64,000 nt of DNA from Haloarcula halobia (GCF_029338255.1 NZ_CP119787.1:2681631-2745630); one strand, 5' to 3'. Shown: positions 17,134 through 26,595, counted from the stretch's first letter. Made by a program: numbers and translations. The notes: a model not told the origin generated them from the sequence alone.

Positions 17134-17359
17134 CGCTCCCGCAGTCACCCCCGCGATTCTTTCGGGCCCTCACGACCGGCGAGCGGTTGCACTGCCGGAC
17201 GGTGGCTCGACATGCAGTGCCAGCGATTCGGCATGCTGTGTCGGTAGATTCGACATGCCGTGGCGTAGTCTGTTCGCGAGTGCGCGCGAGGAAGGCGAAC
17301 CGGGAACTGCGCGGGGGACGGCAAACGTCACAGACACAGTCGCGGCTGGCGCCAGGCGG

Positions 17360-17809
17360 TCAGTTCGTCCCGGTGTCCGGGTCGAAACTGCAGTCGCCGA
17401 CCTTGCCCAGCGACTCGATCGACTCGGGCAGGAAGACGGGCTCGGACTCCGGGATGACGCGGTCGACGGCCGACCCCTCCCGCAGGACCCCGGTGAACCG
17501 GTACTTGTAGTCGGTGTACAGCGTCGAGTTCTCGGGGACGATGACATAGAGCGTCCCGTACGGTTCCTTCTGGAGGCCCTCTCTGGTGTTGGCACAGACG
17601 GGGTTCGCGTCCCGGATGATGCCACCCTGGTACCACCCCTCGACCGTAACTCGCTCCCCGACGTAGCGGTCGGGGTCGTCCTCGATGGCCTGGATGGAGA
17701 CGTTCCGTGCGCCGTCCTGGAGCGGGAGGCCGCCGTAGCCGATCTGGACGGCGAAGACGGCGCCGACGACCAGAGCGAGTCCGACCAGAACGCTACGTTT
17801 GCGGGTCAT
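17360..17809 (-). CDS. Membrane-anchored OB-fold-like protein
   Basis: 149 residues. An N-terminal hydrophobic helix (VLVGLALVVGAVFAV) after MTRKRS looks like a membrane anchor or uncleaved signal. The remainder begins DDPDRYVGERVTVEGWYQGG, the opening of a small OB-fold as in tRNA_anti-like domains, and holds two cysteines. The start at 17809 was preferred over one six codons upstream because it begins directly with the basic n-region. It is downstream of the ABC ATPase gene on the same strand. Function unknown. Confidence 0.55.
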   Translation of the reverse strand: MTRKRSVLVGLALVVGAVFAVQIGYGGLPLQDGARNVSIQAIEDDPDRYVGERVTVEGWYQGGIIRDANPVCANTREGLQKEPYGTLYVIVPENSTLYTDYKYRFTGVLREGSAVDRVIPESEPVFLPESIESLGKVGDCSFDPDTGTN

Positions 17810-17851
17810 CGTCCTTCGGGACCCCACGTCGCTGCAGTCGTCACCGACACG

Positions 17852-18625
17852 TCACCCGATCATGAGACGCAGGATGTCCTCGCGCTCGATCTCCTCGCCC
17901 GAGAGGTCCGCGACCTTCTCGCCACGGCGCATGACGATGATGCGGTCGGCGATCTCGCGGACCATCTCCAGGTTGTGGCTGACGATGAGGATCGAGTGGT
18001 CGTCCTTGAGGTCGTTGATGGTGTCCATCAGCTTGTTGATGATGTCCTCGGAGAGGGCCGTGAACGGTTCGTCGAGGACGAGAATCGGCGGGTCGGGGTA
18101 GATCGCACGGGCGAACGCGAGAATCTGGCGCTCACCACCGGAGAGAAGTTGGGCCTGCTTGTTGACCGGGAGGTCGAACCCGAGCTGGTCGAGCATCATC
18201 TCGCATTCGCGGCGCATCGCCTTCTTGTCGGAGAACTTTACGAGTCCCCCCAGGTAGTCTTTCGTGATCTGCCGGCCGATGAAGACGTTCTCGAACACGG
18301 GGCGGATGCCGACCAGCGCCATGTCCTGGTGGACGACGCCGACTTCGGACCCGAGCACCTCCTCCTGGTTGTTGGGCGTGAGCGTGGCGCCCGACCGGTA
18401 CGTTATCTGCCCCTCGTTGATGTTGTGCAGGCCCACGAGAGAGTACAGCAACGTCGACTTGCCCGCGCCGTTGTCGCCGACGAGGGCCACCACCTCGTTG
18501 TCCCCGAGCTCGAACGAGACGTCGTCGAGGGCCTGCACTGTCCCGAAGCTCTTCGAGACGTTCTCGGCTTTCAACACGGGCTCCTGGGTCGATTCCGTCG
18601 ATTCTACGGTCTCTTGACTGGACAT
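17852..18625 (-). CDS. Sugar ABC transporter ATP-binding protein
   Basis: 257 residues with Walker A GDNGAGKST, signature LLSGGERQI and Walker B ILVLDEPF: a complete single ABC domain. Sequence features (SFGTVQALDDVSFEL, EIADRIIVMRRGE) place it with the carbohydrate uptake family 2 (RbsA/XylG type), although those usually carry two fused ABC domains. It diverges from the permease and binding-protein genes across a shared 225-bp promoter region and is their probable partner. Confidence 0.8.
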   Translation of the reverse strand: MSSQETVESTESTQEPVLKAENVSKSFGTVQALDDVSFELGDNEVVALVGDNGAGKSTLLYSLVGLHNINEGQITYRSGATLTPNNQEEVLGSEVGVVHQDMALVGIRPVFENVFIGRQITKDYLGGLVKFSDKKAMRRECEMMLDQLGFDLPVNKQAQLLSGGERQILAFARAIYPDPPILVLDEPFTALSEDIINKLMDTINDLKDDHSILIVSHNLEMVREIADRIIVMRRGEKVADLSGEEIEREDILRLMIG

Positions 18626-18652
18626 TGATTGTGAGGAATAATGTAGTCCCCC

Positions 18653-18828
18653 TATTTATATTTACCGTGGACGGGCCGACGGCCGACCGGCCCATGAAAC
18701 CGGGAGACTGCACCTCAGTGCCGACCGATGGGAGCCACGGTTGCCGGTTCGCGGGCGGGCGCCCGCGAGCCGAGAGTTCACCGCCCCAACCGTGTCTGTC
18801 GGTATCACCCAACAGTAAGAATAAAATA
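18653..18828. promoter_or_regulatory. Divergent promoter region of the sugar ABC transporter
   Basis: A minus-strand TATA-like element (about 18653-18663) lies 28 bp ahead of the ATPase ATG at 18625. A plus-strand one (AATAAAATA, 18820-18828) lies 23 bp ahead of the permease ATG at 18851. Between them I see no copy of the 17-bp IclR motif. Confidence 0.5.
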
Positions 18829-18850
18829 GCATTACCGTTACAGTGGCCAT

Positions 18851-19840
18851 ATGGCGTTCGAATTGAGCGCTGACTCGTTAGGTTTCGATTCGAGTCAGAA
18901 CCCACTGACGGAGGCGTTGAAAGAGTACTTCATCTGGCCGCTGCTGGCCGTCGTGTATCTCGGCATGTCGGCCCTGTTCCCGCAGGTCTGGGGAGTGCGG
19001 ATCGTCAATCAGGTCATCATCAGTTCCGTCGATCTGGTCGTGCTGGCCATCGGCATCACGTTCGTGATGGCCGCCGCGGAGATCGACCTCTCTATCGTCG
19101 GCACGATGGGCGTGGCACCCTTCGTGGCGACGTGGTTAATCAAGTCCCTGGGCGTGCCGTTCATCGTCGCCGTGGGCATCGGGCTGCCACTCGTCGCGGC
19201 GGCCATCGGGCTGACGAACGCCTATCTCGTCAACAAACTCGAGATCGACTCGCTCATCGCCACGCTGGGGACGTACTTCCTCCTCATCGGGGTGCTGTTC
19301 GTGTTCACGCAGGGGGCGACCATCTCCGGATTCGGCGAGGCCTATACCTTCATCGGGAACGAATCGTACGCGGGCATCAGCCTCATCCTGGTCGCCATCC
19401 TGGTCATCGCCGTCGGTGCCCACCTCGTGCTCACGCGCCTGCCCTTCGGACAGGACCTCCTGCTGACCGGCGGTAACGAGGACTCCGCCAGCCGCGCCGG
19501 TGTCAACACCGAGAAGGTCCGCCGGAACGCCTTCATCATCTGTGCGGTGCTCTCGGCGCTGGCCGGCTTCCTGCTGTCCTCCCGCCTCGCCATCATCAGT
19601 TCCACCTTCGGACAGGGGCGGCTCCTGCCGGCCATCGCGGCCCCGATTCTGGGCGGCATCCGACTCACCGGCGGACAGGCCAGCATCCACCAGGCCGTCG
19701 GTGGCGCACTCCTCCTCCAGATGATCGACACCTGCCTGACCATCGCCGGCGTCAGCGGGTACAACGTTCGGCTCTTTACCGGGGTGCTGGTGCTCTCTGC
19801 GATCATCCTCGGTGGGCTGCGGACCTACAGGACGGAGTGA
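18851..19840 (+). CDS. Sugar ABC transporter permease (RbsC type)
   Basis: 329 residues, about nine to ten transmembrane helices, of the branched-chain amino acid/ribose permease family. The conserved EIDLS (here EIDLSIVGTMGVA) and the cytoplasmic coupling loop with GGNEDSASRAGVNTEKVR are present, the latter matching the G-GN---A--AGI--- motif of RbsC/XylH. With the divergent ATPase and the binding protein downstream it forms a CUT2-type monosaccharide importer. Substrate not determinable from sequence. Confidence 0.8.
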   Translation: MAFELSADSLGFDSSQNPLTEALKEYFIWPLLAVVYLGMSALFPQVWGVRIVNQVIISSVDLVVLAIGITFVMAAAEIDLSIVGTMGVAPFVATWLIKSLGVPFIVAVGIGLPLVAAAIGLTNAYLVNKLEIDSLIATLGTYFLLIGVLFVFTQGATISGFGEAYTFIGNESYAGISLILVAILVIAVGAHLVLTRLPFGQDLLLTGGNEDSASRAGVNTEKVRRNAFIICAVLSALAGFLLSSRLAIISSTFGQGRLLPAIAAPILGGIRLTGGQASIHQAVGGALLLQMIDTCLTIAGVSGYNVRLFTGVLVLSAIILGGLRTYRTE

Positions 19841-19982
19841 CGCCACGGAGCCACTTTCCTGCGGTCGTCGCCGTCCGCCTCCGGCCGGGCGGCGCGGATG
19901 AAATATTAATTCCGTTTCTTTCGGTGCAAAAGAGTTAAGTACCAGACTGTAGCATGTGCATGTAGGTTTACGCCTGTTAATC

Positions 19983-21284
19983 ATGACCGACTGGAGCGAC
20001 TCCACGGACGAGACGCGGCGTAGTTATCTGAAAGCACTCGGTGCGGCCGGGCTTCTCGGCGCCGGGAGCCTCGCCGGCTGTTCGAGCGACGGTGGCTCGG
20101 GCGGCGACGGCGGTTCCGGAGACGGCGGTTCCGGCGGCGACGGTGGCTCCGGCGGTGACGGCGGGTCCAGCGACGGCGGATCCAGCGACGGCGGCAGCGA
20201 CGCCGGGAACCTCATCGGCATCCCGATGAAGTCCCTGTCGGCGTTCTTCTTCCGGACGGCGGCCCGGGGCGCACAGTACGAGGCCGAGCAGCTCGGCTAC
20301 GATTCATAGCTCATCGGCGCCGAGATGGACAGCGAGCAGCTGAACCGCCAGATTTCGAGTCTCGCGACGCGAGAAGAGACGGCGGCTATCATCACGGACC
20401 CCGTCGACAGCGAGGCCCAGCAGTCACCCATCAGCAACGCGATGGACGACGGCATCCCGGTGGGCGTCGTCGACACACCAGCGTCCAGGGAGGCGACCGT
20501 CACGGTCGCGTTCGACAACTACCTCGCCGGCGAGAACCTCGCCGACCGGTGTGCTGAGGAACTCCGGAACAAGTACGGCTCCCTGGAAGGGACGAAGGTC
20601 GTCTACTTCCACGGCTTCCTCGGCTCCTTCGCCTGGAACCAGCGCATGAAGGGGACCCGGGACCGCATGGAGGAGATCGCGTCGAACTCCGGGCTGGAGT
20701 TCCACAACGTCGAAGGCGGCGGCTCCCCCGAGGAGTTCTCGACCTCCGCGACGGAGTGGCTCTCGCAGAACCAGGACGTCGACGCCGTCCTCAACGCCTC
20801 CTCGGGTGGCTTCCTGGCCGGCGTCGTCCAGACGCTCGACCGCCAGGACCAGCTGTACTACCGCGGCAACGAGGAGCACATCTTCGTCGGGGCCGTCGAC
20901 GGCTACCTCAGCGACGTGAAGTGGATGAACGAGGGGTACATCGACTTCATCTCGATGCAGAACCCGGTCGCGTACGGCCAGATCTGTGTCGACCTGCTCG
21001 ACGAGTACGCCATCGGCCAGGGTGCCCGTGACGTGATTCCGGTCGGCGAGACGGCGACCGACGTCATCAAGCCCGAACGGTTCTACTACGGCGCGGAACT
21101 GGGTAAGGAACCGGAGATCGAACAGACGGATTACGGCCCGCGCTACACGGTGCCGACCTACATCATGGGGCCGGAGAACGTCGACAACGACATGCACTGG
21201 CCCAAGCTCGCCGAGAGCCGCCTGGGCATGGAGTCCGAGACGGCCGACCTCGACCTCTCGCCGCAGGGCGACCCGCTGTCGTAA
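19983..21284 (+). pseudogene. Sugar-binding lipoprotein gene interrupted by an in-frame TAG
   Basis: The frame encodes a Tat-type lipoprotein (twin arginine ETRRSYLKALG, lipobox SLAGC) with a Gly/Ser/Asp linker (about residues 38-75), then a periplasmic-binding-protein fold of the ribose/xylose type. At 20307-20309 a TAG follows YEAEQLGYDS, and the same frame continues LIGAEMDSEQLNRQISS without any shift to the stop at 21284, exactly as homologues read. One substitution (for example CAG to TAG) explains it. The product would be a 108-residue stub unless the stop is read through or suppressed. Everything else looks intact, so the mutation is recent, or it is a sequence error. It follows the permease gene by 142 bp. 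Confidence 0.75.
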
Positions 21285-21360
21285 GCCGGCGCCCGTCTGT
21301 CGGACGCTCTCCCCCAGCTACGTTCGATTCGCCTCGATTTGCCGTTCTCTTCTCCCGTTT

Positions 21361-22155
21361 TCAATGCTTGCAGATGCCGGCCGTGACGTTCACGTCCTGC
21401 CCGGTGATGTGGCTCGCCTGCTCGGAACACAGGAACAGGACGACGTTGGCCACGTCCTCGGGTTGCGTGAACGCGTCGAGCGGCGAGACGGCCCGGAACT
21501 CCGCTTCCACCTCGTCGTAGGGGCGGTCCTGGTTGGTCGCCTGCCCCTCGATGACCTCGCGCAGGCGCGGGCCCTCGACGCTGCCGGGACAGACGGCGTT
21601 GACCGTGACGTCGTCGTCGGCCACCTCCTCGGCCAGCGTCCGGACGAACCCGATGATGCCCATCTTCGCCGTGGTGTAGGGCGTCCGGTAGGTGAGCGGG
21701 CGCTTCCCGCTCATCGAGGAGATGTTGACGATGCGCCCCGCGTCGGCCTCCCGGAGGTGGGGGACCGCCGCCCGCGTGGCGTTGAAGTGCCCGCCCAGGT
21801 TCACCTCCAGGGTGGACATGAACTCCTCGTGGGTGATGTCCTCGATGGGTTTGGACGGGCCGGCGATGCCGACGTTGTTGACCAGGATGTCCAGGCCACC
21901 GAACTCGTCGACGGCCTCGTCGACGACCCCGGCCATGTCGTCCGGGTCGCTCGCATCGCCGGCGACGGGCGTGACAGTACCCTCCAGGGACTCGAACTCG
22001 CTCGCCGTCGCGGCCAGCGCGTCCGCGTCGATGTCGTTGACGACCACGTCGACGCCCGCCGACGCGAGGTGCTCGGCGATGTGTTTCCCGATGCCGCTGC
22101 CGCTCGCCGTGACTATCGCGCTCTCGCCAGGAATCGTCAGTTCTGCGCTCGCCAT
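21361..22155 (-). CDS. SDR-family oxidoreductase 2
   Basis: 264 residues. The cofactor loop TASGSGIGKHIAEHL, NNVGIAG, serine in NISSMSGKR and YTTAKMG (the YxxxK lysine) mark a classical SDR. It ends with TGQDVNVTAGICKH. ATG at 22155 was preferred because upstream codons have no SDR homology. It diverges from the BKACE gene 89 bp away. Candidates are a 2-keto-3-deoxy-sugar-acid dehydrogenase or a 3-hydroxyacyl-type dehydrogenase producing a beta-keto acid for the BKACE neighbour. Confidence 0.7.
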   Translation of the reverse strand: MASAELTIPGESAIVTASGSGIGKHIAEHLASAGVDVVVNDIDADALAATASEFESLEGTVTPVAGDASDPDDMAGVVDEAVDEFGGLDILVNNVGIAGPSKPIEDITHEEFMSTLEVNLGGHFNATRAAVPHLREADAGRIVNISSMSGKRPLTYRTPYTTAKMGIIGFVRTLAEEVADDDVTVNAVCPGSVEGPRLREVIEGQATNQDRPYDEVEAEFRAVSPLDAFTQPEDVANVVLFLCSEQASHITGQDVNVTAGICKH

Positions 22156-22243
22156 GTGTCGATGGAGCGTTCGGATACCTGATAGGCGTTTGGGTGCACG
22201 CCACACCCGTAGATTGATTTGGGGGCGGCGAACACAAGGGAGT

Positions 22244-23179
22244 ATGCGAACGCTCGAACCAGTCATCGTCTCGTGTGCGGTGACCGGCGCGATTCACGTC
22301 CCGACGATGTCCCCGCACCTGCCGGTGACGCCCGAGGAGATCGCGTCGGAGGCCATCGCCGCCGCCGAGGCCGGCGCCAGCATCGTCCACATCCACGTCA
22401 GGGACCCGGAGACCGGGGAGCCACAGACCGACCTCGACCTGTTCAGACAGGTCGCGGCGGAGATACAGGCCGAGACGGACGTGATCGTCCAGCCGACGAC
22501 CGGTGGCGCGCCGACGATGCCCGTCGAGGAGCGCGTCAGCGTCGTCCCGGAACTGGAGCCCGAGATGGCCTCCTGTAACATGGGGTCGATAAACTTCGGC
22601 CTCTACCCCCTCCTCCAGAAGTACGACGAGTTCGAGTACGAGTGGGAACGGGAGTACCTCGAGGGGACCCGCGACCTGATATTCCCGAACTCGTTCGAGG
22701 ACCTGGAGACGGTGCTCGACACCTTCGCCGAACACGACACGAAGCCCGAGCTGGAGTGTTACGACGTCGGGCACCTCTACAACGCGAAACACATGCTCGA
22801 CCGGGGGTACCTGGAGCCGCCGCTGCACGTCCAGTTCGTGCTGGGCATCCACGGCGGCATCGGCACCGACGCGGAGAACCTGAGCCACATGGTCCACATC
22901 GCGGAGAAACTGTTCGGCGACCAGTTCTCGTACTCCGTCATCGGGGCCGGGCGGTCGGAGTTCGCCCGCGCGCTCCAGTCCGTCGATGCCGGCGGGCACG
23001 CCCGCGTCGGCCTGGAGGACAACCTCTATCTCGCTCGCGGCCAGCTGGCCGAGAGCAACGCCCAGCTCGTCGAGAAACTGGTCGATCTCACCCACAGCGT
23101 GACCGGGCGGGAGATAGCGACGCCGGCCGAGACCCGCGAGTTCCTGGGCCTGAAGGGCCAGGCGGCGACCGACTTCTGA
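22244..23179 (+). CDS. BKACE-family beta-keto acid cleavage enzyme
   Basis: 311 residues of the DUF849/BKACE family. The zinc histidines lie in IVHIHVRDPETGEP and the conserved PTTGGAPTM and QFVLGIHGGIG motifs are present. Characterised members (for example Kce) transfer the acetyl unit of a 3-keto acid to or from CoA. The start was set at the ATG 16 bp after an A/G-rich stretch; a much longer upstream frame overlaps the SDR and was rejected. It heads a group of rightward genes with a cyclase-family hydrolase, a SnoaL-like protein and an iron ADH. Substrate unknown; a diketo-deoxy sugar acid is one possibility. Confidence 0.75.
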   Translation: MRTLEPVIVSCAVTGAIHVPTMSPHLPVTPEEIASEAIAAAEAGASIVHIHVRDPETGEPQTDLDLFRQVAAEIQAETDVIVQPTTGGAPTMPVEERVSVVPELEPEMASCNMGSINFGLYPLLQKYDEFEYEWEREYLEGTRDLIFPNSFEDLETVLDTFAEHDTKPELECYDVGHLYNAKHMLDRGYLEPPLHVQFVLGIHGGIGTDAENLSHMVHIAEKLFGDQFSYSVIGAGRSEFARALQSVDAGGHARVGLEDNLYLARGQLAESNAQLVEKLVDLTHSVTGREIATPAETREFLGLKGQAATDF

Positions 23180-23236
23180 GCGCACGGCCGGAACCCGGCC
23201 CCAGTTACTATACTCCTGGCGGGTGACAGTCGGCGT

Positions 23237-23899
23237 ATGAGCGAGTGGATAGACCTCACCCAGACGCTCGCCGAGGACAGCCCGACGCTCCCACCGTTGC
23301 ACCCGAAACCGGAGTTCGAGGACTACGCGACGCTCGAGGAAGACGACTACAACTCGACGCTCTTGCACCTCGAGACCCACTGCGGGACCCACATGGACGC
23401 GCCGACGCACTTCCTCTCGAAGGACGAGTACCGGACTATCGAGGAGATCACCGTCGACGAGATGGTGACCGAGGGCGTCGTCTGTGACTTCACCGACAAG
23501 GCCCCCGGGGAGGGTATCGGGCGGGACGAGCTGGCGGCCCAGTGTGAGGCCCACGACCTCCAGGCCGGCGACTACCTGATACTCGACTGTGGGATGGCGC
23601 CGGCAGACACCGAGACGTACCTCAAGAACTTCGTCTATCCGGAGGAGTCGGCCGCCGAGTACATGGTCGAACGGGACATCGCCTGCGTTGCCATCGACGC
23701 GCTCTCGGCGGACAAACCGGGGGCGACCCTCGAGGAACACCACGTCCACTACACGCTCCTGCCCGAGGACATCCTCATCGTCGAGGGCGTCGCGAACCTC
23801 GAGGGCGTCTCGCCCGGCCGGTACGACGTCATCTGCACCCCGATTCCGTACGCGAACCGCGACGGGTCACAGGTCCGGTTGCTCGTCCGGCCCCAGTAG
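23237..23899 (+). CDS. Cyclase-family (kynurenine-formamidase-like) metal hydrolase
   Basis: 220 residues. The zinc motif reads ETHCGTHMDAPTHF, the HxGTHxDxPxH signature of the cyclase family with the usual first histidine retained. GDYLILDCGM and the histidine pair in LEEHHVHYTLL agree with the family. Members open cyclic amides or lactones; in a sugar-acid island a lactonase-like role is possible but not demonstrated. It lies 57 bp after the BKACE gene. Confidence 0.75.
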   Translation: MSEWIDLTQTLAEDSPTLPPLHPKPEFEDYATLEEDDYNSTLLHLETHCGTHMDAPTHFLSKDEYRTIEEITVDEMVTEGVVCDFTDKAPGEGIGRDELAAQCEAHDLQAGDYLILDCGMAPADTETYLKNFVYPEESAAEYMVERDIACVAIDALSADKPGATLEEHHVHYTLLPEDILIVEGVANLEGVSPGRYDVICTPIPYANRDGSQVRLLVRPQ

Positions 23900-23970
23900 G
23901 TCCGTCGTCGCGCTCTCCGTCCCGGAGCGCGTCAGAAATAAGTGGCCGCTGCGTGTGGGAGGAAGTGACG

Positions 23971-24369
23971 ATGTCAGTAGATATCGCCAGGGAGTACTTC
24001 GAACGGTCGGACGACCCGGAGGCCTCGGTCGAAGACGTGGTCGAACTGTTCGCCGACGACGCGGTGCTGAAATCGCCCCGCGAAGGAATCTTCCGGGGCC
24101 GGGAGGCCGTCCGCGAGTTCTTCGAACTGAACGCCGAGTTCTTCGCCAGCGGGAGTCACCACATGGATCGGTTCTACACCGACGGGTCGACCGTCGTCTG
24201 CGAGGGGACCATCGAGGGCGAGACGACCGCGGGCCGGTCCTACGAGGGCGTCGGGCTGGTCGACGTGATGGAGTTCGCGGACGGGGAAATCACGGCGCTA
24301 CGGGTCTACCTCGACTACAGCGCGATTCTGACCGAGATTCCCGACGAGGTCCCGGACTTCCGGGACTGA
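23971..24369 (+). CDS. SnoaL/NTF2-like protein
   Basis: 132 residues with the alpha+beta cone fold pattern (helices to about 60, then strands HHMDRFYTDGSTVVCEG and VDVMEFADGEITALRVY). ATG at 23971 is preceded by GGGAGG about 10 bp upstream, a rare clear Shine-Dalgarno in this window, which favours this start over the in-frame GTG at 23953. The family includes isomerases, cyclases and non-enzymatic binders, so the role is open. Confidence 0.6.
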   Translation: MSVDIAREYFERSDDPEASVEDVVELFADDAVLKSPREGIFRGREAVREFFELNAEFFASGSHHMDRFYTDGSTVVCEGTIEGETTAGRSYEGVGLVDVMEFADGEITALRVYLDYSAILTEIPDEVPDFRD

Positions 24370-24388
24370 ACCCCGGGGGTCGGGGAAA

Positions 24389-24399
24389 ACTATTTTATC
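24389..24399 (+). promoter_or_regulatory. TATA-like box of the iron ADH gene
   Basis: ACTATTTTATC ends 30 bp before the ATG at 24429. Confidence 0.45.
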
Positions 24400-24428
24400 G
24401 CACACGGGGAACTCCAAGACGGTTTATC

Positions 24429-25601
24429 ATGTACGAGTACGACCAGCCGTTCCGCTTCGTGCACCGCACAGACGTCGTCTTCGGGAAGGAGAGAGCCGCC
24501 GACATCGGGGAAGAGCTGTCCCGACTCGGCGTCGAGCGTCCGTTGCTCGTCACCGACCCGACGCTCGTCGAGGTGGGCGTCGTCGAACCGATCGTCGACG
24601 CGCTGGAGGCCGACGGCATCGACTACGACCTCTACGACGAGGTGGAGCCGAATCCGCGGGTCGCCACGGTCGAGTCGGGCGTCGACCGCCTGGAGTCGGG
24701 TGACCGCGACGGCGTCGTCGGTATCGGCGGCGGGAGCTCGATGGACACGGCGAAAGCCATCGCCGGCCGCGCGACGAACGGCGGGACGATCGAGGACTAC
24801 GAGGGTCTCCAGAACTTCGACGTCGAACCGCTCCCGACTGTCACCGTCCCGACGACCATCGGGACCGGCAGCGAGGTCACGTCGGCGGCCGTCATCACCC
24901 ACCCGGATCGCGACGAGAAGCTGGGGATCCTCGACGACAATCTCATCCCGAACGTCGCCCTGCTGGACCCGACGCTGCTCGAGTCGCTCCCGTCGGACGT
25001 CGCGGCGTCGACGGGGATGGACTGTCTGACCCAGTCGGTCATGGCCTATCTCTCGACGAATGCGAACCCGATCACCGACGCGCTGACCAGGGCCGCCGTC
25101 GAGATGATCTCCGAGAACCTCCCGGCCGCCGTCGCGAAGAAGGACCTCGACGCGCTGATGAACATGCAAATCGCGACGACCATCGAGGGCACCGGGTTCA
25201 TGAACGCCGGCCTCGGCCTGGTCCACGCGATGTCCCACCCGGTGAGCGCCCACTACGACACGCCCCACGGCGTGACCAACGGGGTCATCCTCCCGGCCGT
25301 CCTGAAGTACAACCGGGTCGCACGCGAGGAGAAGTACGCGGACCTGGCGAACGCGATGGGCGTCGCGACGCACACGATGACGACGCGCGAGGCGTCGAAG
25401 CGCTTCGTCGAGGAGGTCGAATCGCTCTCCGCCGCCGTGGGCATCCCCGACGGGCTCGCCGAGCTCGGCGTCGAGGAGTCGTACCTCCCGGACCTCGCGG
25501 AGGCCGCCGTTACGCGCAAGGACACGCGTCGCAACAAGGGCACGAACCCCCGCGTCTCGACAGAGGAGGACGTCCTGGAGATCTACCGCGACGCGTTCTG
25601 A
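24429..25601 (+). CDS. Iron-type (group III) alcohol dehydrogenase, FucO-like
   Basis: 390 residues. NAD-binding GGGSSMDTAKAI, PTTIGTGSEVT and the metal-binding histidines in GLVHAMSHPVSAHYDTPHG are those of the Fe-ADH family that includes FucO lactaldehyde reductase and 1,3-propanediol dehydrogenase. In this island reduction of lactaldehyde to propanediol, or the reverse oxidation, is the natural guess. The transcript appears leaderless from its own promoter. Confidence 0.75.
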   Translation: MYEYDQPFRFVHRTDVVFGKERAADIGEELSRLGVERPLLVTDPTLVEVGVVEPIVDALEADGIDYDLYDEVEPNPRVATVESGVDRLESGDRDGVVGIGGGSSMDTAKAIAGRATNGGTIEDYEGLQNFDVEPLPTVTVPTTIGTGSEVTSAAVITHPDRDEKLGILDDNLIPNVALLDPTLLESLPSDVAASTGMDCLTQSVMAYLSTNANPITDALTRAAVEMISENLPAAVAKKDLDALMNMQIATTIEGTGFMNAGLGLVHAMSHPVSAHYDTPHGVTNGVILPAVLKYNRVAREEKYADLANAMGVATHTMTTREASKRFVEEVESLSAAVGIPDGLAELGVEESYLPDLAEAAVTRKDTRRNKGTNPRVSTEEDVLEIYRDAF

Positions 25602-25661
25602 GCGGGCCAGACGCGCTCACCACCGTGTCACCGCCTGTCGCGGGAGACCGGCACACGACGT

Positions 25662-25678
25662 GTCCATCACTATTGGAC
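25662..25678. promoter_or_regulatory. 17-bp IclR-type operator candidate, site 4
   Basis: GTCCATCACTATTGGAC with perfect 5-bp arms. It lies about 23 bp upstream of a TATA-like stretch (25701-25710) and 57 bp before the IclR start, suggesting autoregulation. Confidence 0.6.
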
Positions 25679-25735
25679 CGAACGTGACAGAAACCAACGA
25701 TTAGATTCTTTTGCCGACGTCCAGCAGGGGTAATT

Positions 25736-26518
25736 ATGGCACAAGACGGCGCGTCAGGTTCGTCGGAACACAACATCCAGGCCGTCCACACGATGTTCAC
25801 CGTCGTCGACGGCCTCCGGGAGTTCGACAGCGTCGGCGTCTCGGAGCTCGCGTCGACGCTCGAGTTACCGAAGAGCACTACGTTCGTCTACCTGAAGACG
25901 CTCGAGGAGGCAGGCTACGTGGTAAACGACGGCGGCGAGTACCGCCTGGGGCTCCGGTTCCTCGAACTCGGCGGGTCGATTCGCCAGCGCCTCCGGCTCT
26001 TCCAGGCGGCCAAACAGGAGATAGACGACCTCTCCTCGCAGGTGGGCGAGGTGGCGAACCTCGGCGTGATGGAGGACGGCCAGCGCGTCCTGCTGTACAC
26101 CTCCCAGCCCTCCGACGGGATGTTCGACAACGCCCCGACGGGCGAGTTCACGAACATGCACTGGACGGCGCTCGGGAAGGCCCTGCTCTCACAGCTGGCA
26201 GACGAACGCGTCGACGCGATCGTCGACCAGCACGGCCTCCCGAGCGCCACCGACGCCACGATAACCGAGCGCGACGCACTGTTCGAGGAGCTGGAGACCA
26301 TTCGAGACACCGGTTACGCGATCGAGGACCAGGAGCGCCGCGAGGGCGTCAAAGCCGTCGCAATCCCGGTCCGGTACAGCGACGACCCGGACCCCGTCGC
26401 CGCCGCGGCCATCTCCGGTCCGAAGCGACGACTGGGTGACGACAGCCTCGACGACGGCATCCTCGACAAGCTCAGAGAAGCCGTCAACATCATCGAGCTC
26501 TCCTACAAGCACTACTGA
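25736..26518 (+). CDS. IclR-family transcriptional regulator
   Basis: 260 residues. An N-terminal winged helix-turn-helix (about 13-75: VGVSELASTLELPKSTTFV) is followed by the IclR effector domain (about 80-255), with the usual MHWTALGKALLSQL and GYAIEDQERREGVKAVAIPV motifs. Haloarchaeal IclR proteins such as XacR control sugar-acid pathways, often as activators. A palindromic site lies just upstream of its own promoter, and five similar sites lie elsewhere in the island, so it is the obvious local regulator. The ligand is probably a pathway intermediate. Confidence 0.85.
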   Translation: MAQDGASGSSEHNIQAVHTMFTVVDGLREFDSVGVSELASTLELPKSTTFVYLKTLEEAGYVVNDGGEYRLGLRFLELGGSIRQRLRLFQAAKQEIDDLSSQVGEVANLGVMEDGQRVLLYTSQPSDGMFDNAPTGEFTNMHWTALGKALLSQLADERVDAIVDQHGLPSATDATITERDALFEELETIRDTGYAIEDQERREGVKAVAIPVRYSDDPDPVAAAAISGPKRRLGDDSLDDGILDKLREAVNIIELSYKHY

Positions 26519-26578
26519 GCCATCGCCGATCCGGCGCCACGGTTTCACGACGAGGTCGCTCCGTGTGGCCCACAAGTC

Positions 26579-26595
26579 GTCCAACATCATTGGAT
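26579..26595. promoter_or_regulatory. 17-bp IclR-type operator candidate, site 5
   Basis: GTCCAACATCATTGGAT, near-perfect palindrome with the same arm spacing as sites 2 and 4. Confidence 0.6.

Noticed and set aside
17134-17359. Repeated GCATGC-type half-sites after the zinc ADH gene
   Set aside because: Several partial inverted repeats are visible (for example GGCATG and CATGCC) but no consistent spacing or perfect stem that would support a named element.
20307-20309. TAG as a pyrrolysine codon
   Set aside because: The residue position in homologous binding proteins is not a catalytic methylamine site, and nothing else in the window suggests pyl genes. A nonsense substitution is simpler.
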